A DNA stretch of 8,511 nt from Maribacter sp. Its GTDB lineage: Bacteria > Bacteroidota > Bacteroidia > Flavobacteriales > Flavobacteriaceae. The translations under genes and the position numbers were made by a program. The notes beneath the pieces are model-generated. The model made no database searches. It worked only from the letters and a program-made list of their open reading frames with translations, and was not told where the DNA came from. Below, one piece after another: positions 5,617 through 8,511 of the stretch; the first letter of the stretch is position 1, and every line of letters begins with the position of its first letter. Location: contig JABDKZ010000396.1 of the NCBI GenBank assembly GCA_013001935.1, positions 1 through 8,511 of the forward strand. Direction: 5' to 3'.

Positions 5617-8367
5617 ATGAGAACAATACTATTTTTATCATTGTTAATGCTTGGCACTTTTAGCTATGCACAGACAACAATCAAAGGAAATGTTGTTGAC
5701 CAGAATAATGAACCCGTACCTGGGGCCAACGTAATCATTGTTGATAAGGCAATAGGTGCCGTATCCGATTTTGATGGTAATTTTACTTTACAAACTTCTG
5801 AGACCCCCCCATTTCAATTAAAAATATCAAGTGTTGGTTACACCGATGAATTCGAGAACATAACTTCGAATAACCAAACAGTAACTATTGTTTTATCAGA
5901 AGCCTCCACCATTTTGGATGAAATTGTTGTTTCTGCTTCCAGAACTCCGGAAAGACTATTTGAATCCCCGGTTTCTGTGGAACGTTTTGGTCTGAAGGAA
6001 ATTCAAAATACAGCCGCTGCTTCCTTTTATGGTGGCCTGGAGAATTTGAAGGGAGTTGATATCAATACCAATAGCTTAACATTCCAATCTATAAACACAA
6101 GAGGTTTTGCAAGTTTTGCGAACACACGGTTTATGCAGTTGGTAGATGGTATGGACAACTCTTCGCCAGCATTGAATTTTGTTCTTGGGAATTTAGTTGG
6201 GATGAGCGATTTAGATGTACAGAGTATTGAAATTCTACCTGGAGCATCTTCTGCGCTATATGGTGCAAATGCTTTTAATGGGATTTTATTTATGAGAAGT
6301 AAAAGCCCTTATGACTTTCAAGGAATTAGTACGTATCTCAAAACTGGGATTACCTCTCAAGAGGCCGCAGGGGATAATTCATATTACGATATAGGTATTA
6401 GGGCGGCCCATGCCTTTAGCGATAAATTGGCGGTAAAGGCCAATTTTACTTTTATGAAAGGAACCGATTGGCATGCCGTTAATGAGGAAGATTTGAATAA
6501 CCCAGGAGCTACTAGAGCCAACCCAGCCTATGACGGGCTCAACGTTTATGGGGATGAGGTTTCTACCGTATTGAATTTTGATGCCCTTGCCGGATTACCT
6601 TCAGGTACTGTGGGATCAGCATTGGTTTCAAGGACTGGATATACCGAGCGCGATTTAACTACCTACGATGCAGAAAGTGTAAAATTTGATGGAGCTGTTC
6701 ATTACAGACCTTTTGGCACTGACTTTGAAATCATTTATAACGGTAGAATTGGGCGCGGCGCGACCATATATCAAGGGGCAAATAGATATTACATAAATAA
6801 TTTTTCATTACAACAGCATAAATTGGAATTCAAGAATGACAACTTTTTTGTAAGGGGTTATATCACCTCCGAGGATGCCGGTGATTCTTATGACACCCGA
6901 TTTGCAGCCATCAACGTCAATAGAAGGTGGAAAGGGGATACCCAATGGTTTACTGATTACGCAACGACCTTTATAGGTGCTAAACTAGGCGTTGGTACAG
7001 GCGTACAATTAGATGACGAAACAGCCCATGCAGCTGCAAGGGCAGCAGCCGATACAGGAAGATTAGTTCCAGGAACCCCTGCATTTCAAAGTGCTTTCAA
7101 TTCTGTTATTGCAGATGGCGATTTAACTAAAGGGGCGCGTTTTATTGATAATACCAAGCTGCGACATGTAGATGCTAACTATAACTTTAGTCATCTAACC
7201 AGTGATTTTGCCGACATACAGGTTGGTGGTTCTTATCGTGAATATGAACTAAACTCCCAAGGCACAATATTTACAGATACCGATGGGCCAATACCGTATC
7301 AAGAATATGGTCTATATACTCAACTTCAGAAAAAATTCTTGGATGAGCGCATGAAATTCACAGGATCGGTTCGCTATGATAAAAATGAGTTATTTGATGG
7401 TTTTGTATCCCCTAGGGCATCATTAACGTATACCGCAGGAGCGAGTAGAAACCATAATTTTAGAGGTTCATTCCAGACCGGTTTTAGAAACCCGACTACG
7501 CAGGATCTTTATATTGGTTTAAATGCAGGACGGGCGCTTTTGGTTGGTTCAGCTGCGGACAACCTTGATCGTTATGTTGTCAACGTACCAGTTTCAACAA
7601 ACGGAGAGGCTATCGTTGGTTCTGATATGGTTACCATAACCGGTAGGGCCGCTTACGAAAATGCTTTTTCGCAAAGTTCAGTGGTTGCCGGTGCTCCGGA
7701 AGCCGTTAATACACCTTTGGTAAAACCCGAGAAAGTCACCGCATTGGAATTAGGGTATAGGGGTCAAATTGGAAAATTTATTATCGATATTAGTGGTTAT
7801 TACAATGATTATGAGGACTTTATATCCCAAAAGATTGTACTTGCCCCTAAGTATGGTCAAGCTGGTGATGGTGCCTTATCCTTGTTGGCATTGCAAAATG
7901 GCGATTTTCAGGCGTTCAATGCTTATACCAACTCCCTAGCAGATATAACCTCGTACGGGGTTAATGCCGGTGTTGAGGCTAAGGTGTTTGGTAATTTTGA
8001 TATAGGTGTCAACTATACCTTTGCTGATTTTGATTTTGACCAAGCTTCAGATCCTGATTTTCAACCGCAATTCAACACCCCTAAACATAAGGTGAAAGCA
8101 TCATTTGGAAATACGGCCTTGTTCGAAAATTTTGGTTTCAACATCAATTATAGATGGAGTGATGAGTTCTTATGGCAAAATTCTTTTGCTACTGGTCAAA
8201 TACCATCGTATAGTGTTTTGGATGCACAGATCAACTATGCTGTACCGAGTATCAAGTCTATATTCAAATTGGGGGCTTCCAATATGTTGGGAGATGAATA
8301 TTTCACAGCTGTAGGTACAGGTTATATTGGTTCTCAATATTATCTGTCCTGGACCATAAACAATTAG
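5617..8367 (+). CDS. TonB-dependent outer-membrane receptor with carboxypeptidase-regulatory-like N-terminal domain
   Basis: This 916-residue outer-membrane active transporter would import a ligand using energy from the TonB-ExbB-ExbD complex. Residues 1-18 are a signal peptide with probable cleavage SYA|QTT. Residues 20-95 form a CarboxypepD_reg-like beta-sandwich (IKGNVVDQNNEPVPGANV, then GAVSDFDGNFTL). DEIVVSA (101-107) resembles a TonB box. A plug domain follows (about 117-230), with INTRGF, the LVDGMD segment and IEILPGASSALYGANAFNG. The rest is a 22-strand-type barrel with typical aromatic, alternating strands (for example VRYDKNELFDGFVSPRASL and GFRNPTTQDLY). It lacks the longer SusC/RagA plug signature, and no SusD-like gene follows, since a terminator comes directly after the stop; it is therefore better placed with siderophore, vitamin or metal-type receptors than with glycan uptake. 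The substrate cannot be read from sequence. The start is supported by the signal peptide. It appears to be a single-gene unit between two terminators. Confidence 0.95.
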   Translation: MRTILFLSLLMLGTFSYAQTTIKGNVVDQNNEPVPGANVIIVDKAIGAVSDFDGNFTLQTSETPPFQLKISSVGYTDEFENITSNNQTVTIVLSEASTILDEIVVSASRTPERLFESPVSVERFGLKEIQNTAAASFYGGLENLKGVDINTNSLTFQSINTRGFASFANTRFMQLVDGMDNSSPALNFVLGNLVGMSDLDVQSIEILPGASSALYGANAFNGILFMRSKSPYDFQGISTYLKTGITSQEAAGDNSYYDIGIRAAHAFSDKLAVKANFTFMKGTDWHAVNEEDLNNPGATRANPAYDGLNVYGDEVSTVLNFDALAGLPSGTVGSALVSRTGYTERDLTTYDAESVKFDGAVHYRPFGTDFEIIYNGRIGRGATIYQGANRYYINNFSLQQHKLEFKNDNFFVRGYITSEDAGDSYDTRFAAINVNRRWKGDTQWFTDYATTFIGAKLGVGTGVQLDDETAHAAARAAADTGRLVPGTPAFQSAFNSVIADGDLTKGARFIDNTKLRHVDANYNFSHLTSDFADIQVGGSYREYELNSQGTIFTDTDGPIPYQEYGLYTQLQKKFLDERMKFTGSVRYDKNELFDGFVSPRASLTYTAGASRNHNFRGSFQTGFRNPTTQDLYIGLNAGRALLVGSAADNLDRYVVNVPVSTNGEAIVGSDMVTITGRAAYENAFSQSSVVAGAPEAVNTPLVKPEKVTALELGYRGQIGKFIIDISGYYNDYEDFISQKIVLAPKYGQAGDGALSLLALQNGDFQAFNAYTNSLADITSYGVNAGVEAKVFGNFDIGVNYTFADFDFDQASDPDFQPQFNTPKHKVKASFGNTALFENFGFNINYRWSDEFLWQNSFATGQIPSYSVLDAQINYAVPSIKSIFKLGASNMLGDEYFTAVGTGYIGSQYYLSWTINN

Positions 8368-8387
8368 AAATAGCTATAAATGGTATT

Positions 8388-8417
8388 AAAAAAGACGCTT
8401 GAAAGAGCGTCTTTTTT
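8388..8417 (+). terminator. Intrinsic terminator after the receptor gene
   Basis: AAAAAAGACGCT (8388-8399) pairs perfectly with AGCGTCTTTTTT (8406-8417); a further T-G wobble closes a GAAA tetraloop. The stem begins 21 bp after the receptor stop and ends in T6. The A6 on the left arm means it could also work on the opposite strand. Confidence 0.93.
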
Positions 8418-8466
8418 CTTTTGAAAAAAAGGAGCAAAAAGCATTTCAATTTAAAATTGAATAACA

Positions 8467-8474
8467 TATCTTTG
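8467..8474 (+). promoter_or_regulatory. Probable promoter -7 box for a gene beyond the right edge
   Basis: TATCTTTG, followed by CA, is a full match to the Bacteroidetes -7 consensus and lies downstream of the receptor terminator. The expected -33 position has no TTG; one at 8457-8459 is too close. The remaining 37 bases contain ATG at 8498, but that frame stops two codons later at TAA (8504-8506), so the window ends in an untranslated leader or ahead of an RNA gene. The gene itself cannot be identified. Confidence 0.5.
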
Positions 8475-8511
8475 CAGCCTGAAAAACAAAGGATTTCATG
8501 TCCTAAATATC

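Noticed and set aside
8105..8314. Plus-strand open frame of 69 codons inside the receptor gene
   Set aside because: It is fully contained in another frame of the receptor's final barrel strands and has no domain or leader of its own.
5617..8367. Receptor as a SusC/RagA component of a polysaccharide-utilisation locus
   Set aside because: The plug lacks the usual SusC signature, the protein is shorter than typical SusC, and a terminator follows directly instead of a SusD gene.

Overview
The window reads as chromosomal DNA from a member of the Bacteroidota, most likely a marine-type Flavobacteriaceae. The base composition is AT-rich, and start codons lack Shine-Dalgarno sequences and instead sit behind A-rich leaders. 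Promoter -7 boxes fit the Bacteroidetes consensus TAnnTTTG. The gene content includes a DUF4270 lipoprotein and a TonB-dependent receptor with an N-terminal carboxypeptidase-regulatory-like domain, both typical of the phylum. No mobile element, phage gene, CRISPR array, rRNA or tRNA was seen.

Layout from left to right: (1) the 5' two thirds of panC (pantothenate synthesis), on the minus strand and cut by the left edge; (2) a 103-bp divergent promoter region; (3) a plus-strand pair 5 bp apart, probably one operon, made of a stand-alone N-terminal domain of a glycogen/starch synthase followed by a DUF4270 lipoprotein that carries a calcium-loop insert; (4) a 173-bp gap with a likely promoter; (5) glmS, complete, with all catalytic residues and a strong terminator behind it; (6) a 212-bp AT-rich gap holding that terminator, a perfect 18-bp direct repeat with a 19-bp period, and the leader of the next gene; (7) a complete TonB-dependent outer-membrane receptor; (8) a strong intrinsic terminator; (9) a -7 box with the start of a leader for a gene beyond the right edge. 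No gene-free stretch exceeds 300 bp.

How the genes relate: panC and glmS are core metabolism (coenzyme A precursor; glucosamine-6-phosphate for peptidoglycan and lipid A). The glycogen-synthase-like protein and the DUF4270 lipoprotein look co-transcribed, and the receptor appears to be a separate unit between two terminators. I recall the panC / synthase-like / DUF4270 / glmS arrangement as common in Flavobacteriaceae, so this looks like conserved housekeeping territory and not an accessory island. I see no convincing new system. The points most worth a second look are the apparently non-catalytic synthase domain paired with an uncharacterised lipoprotein, the calcium-loop insert in that lipoprotein, and the tandem repeat in the receptor leader.
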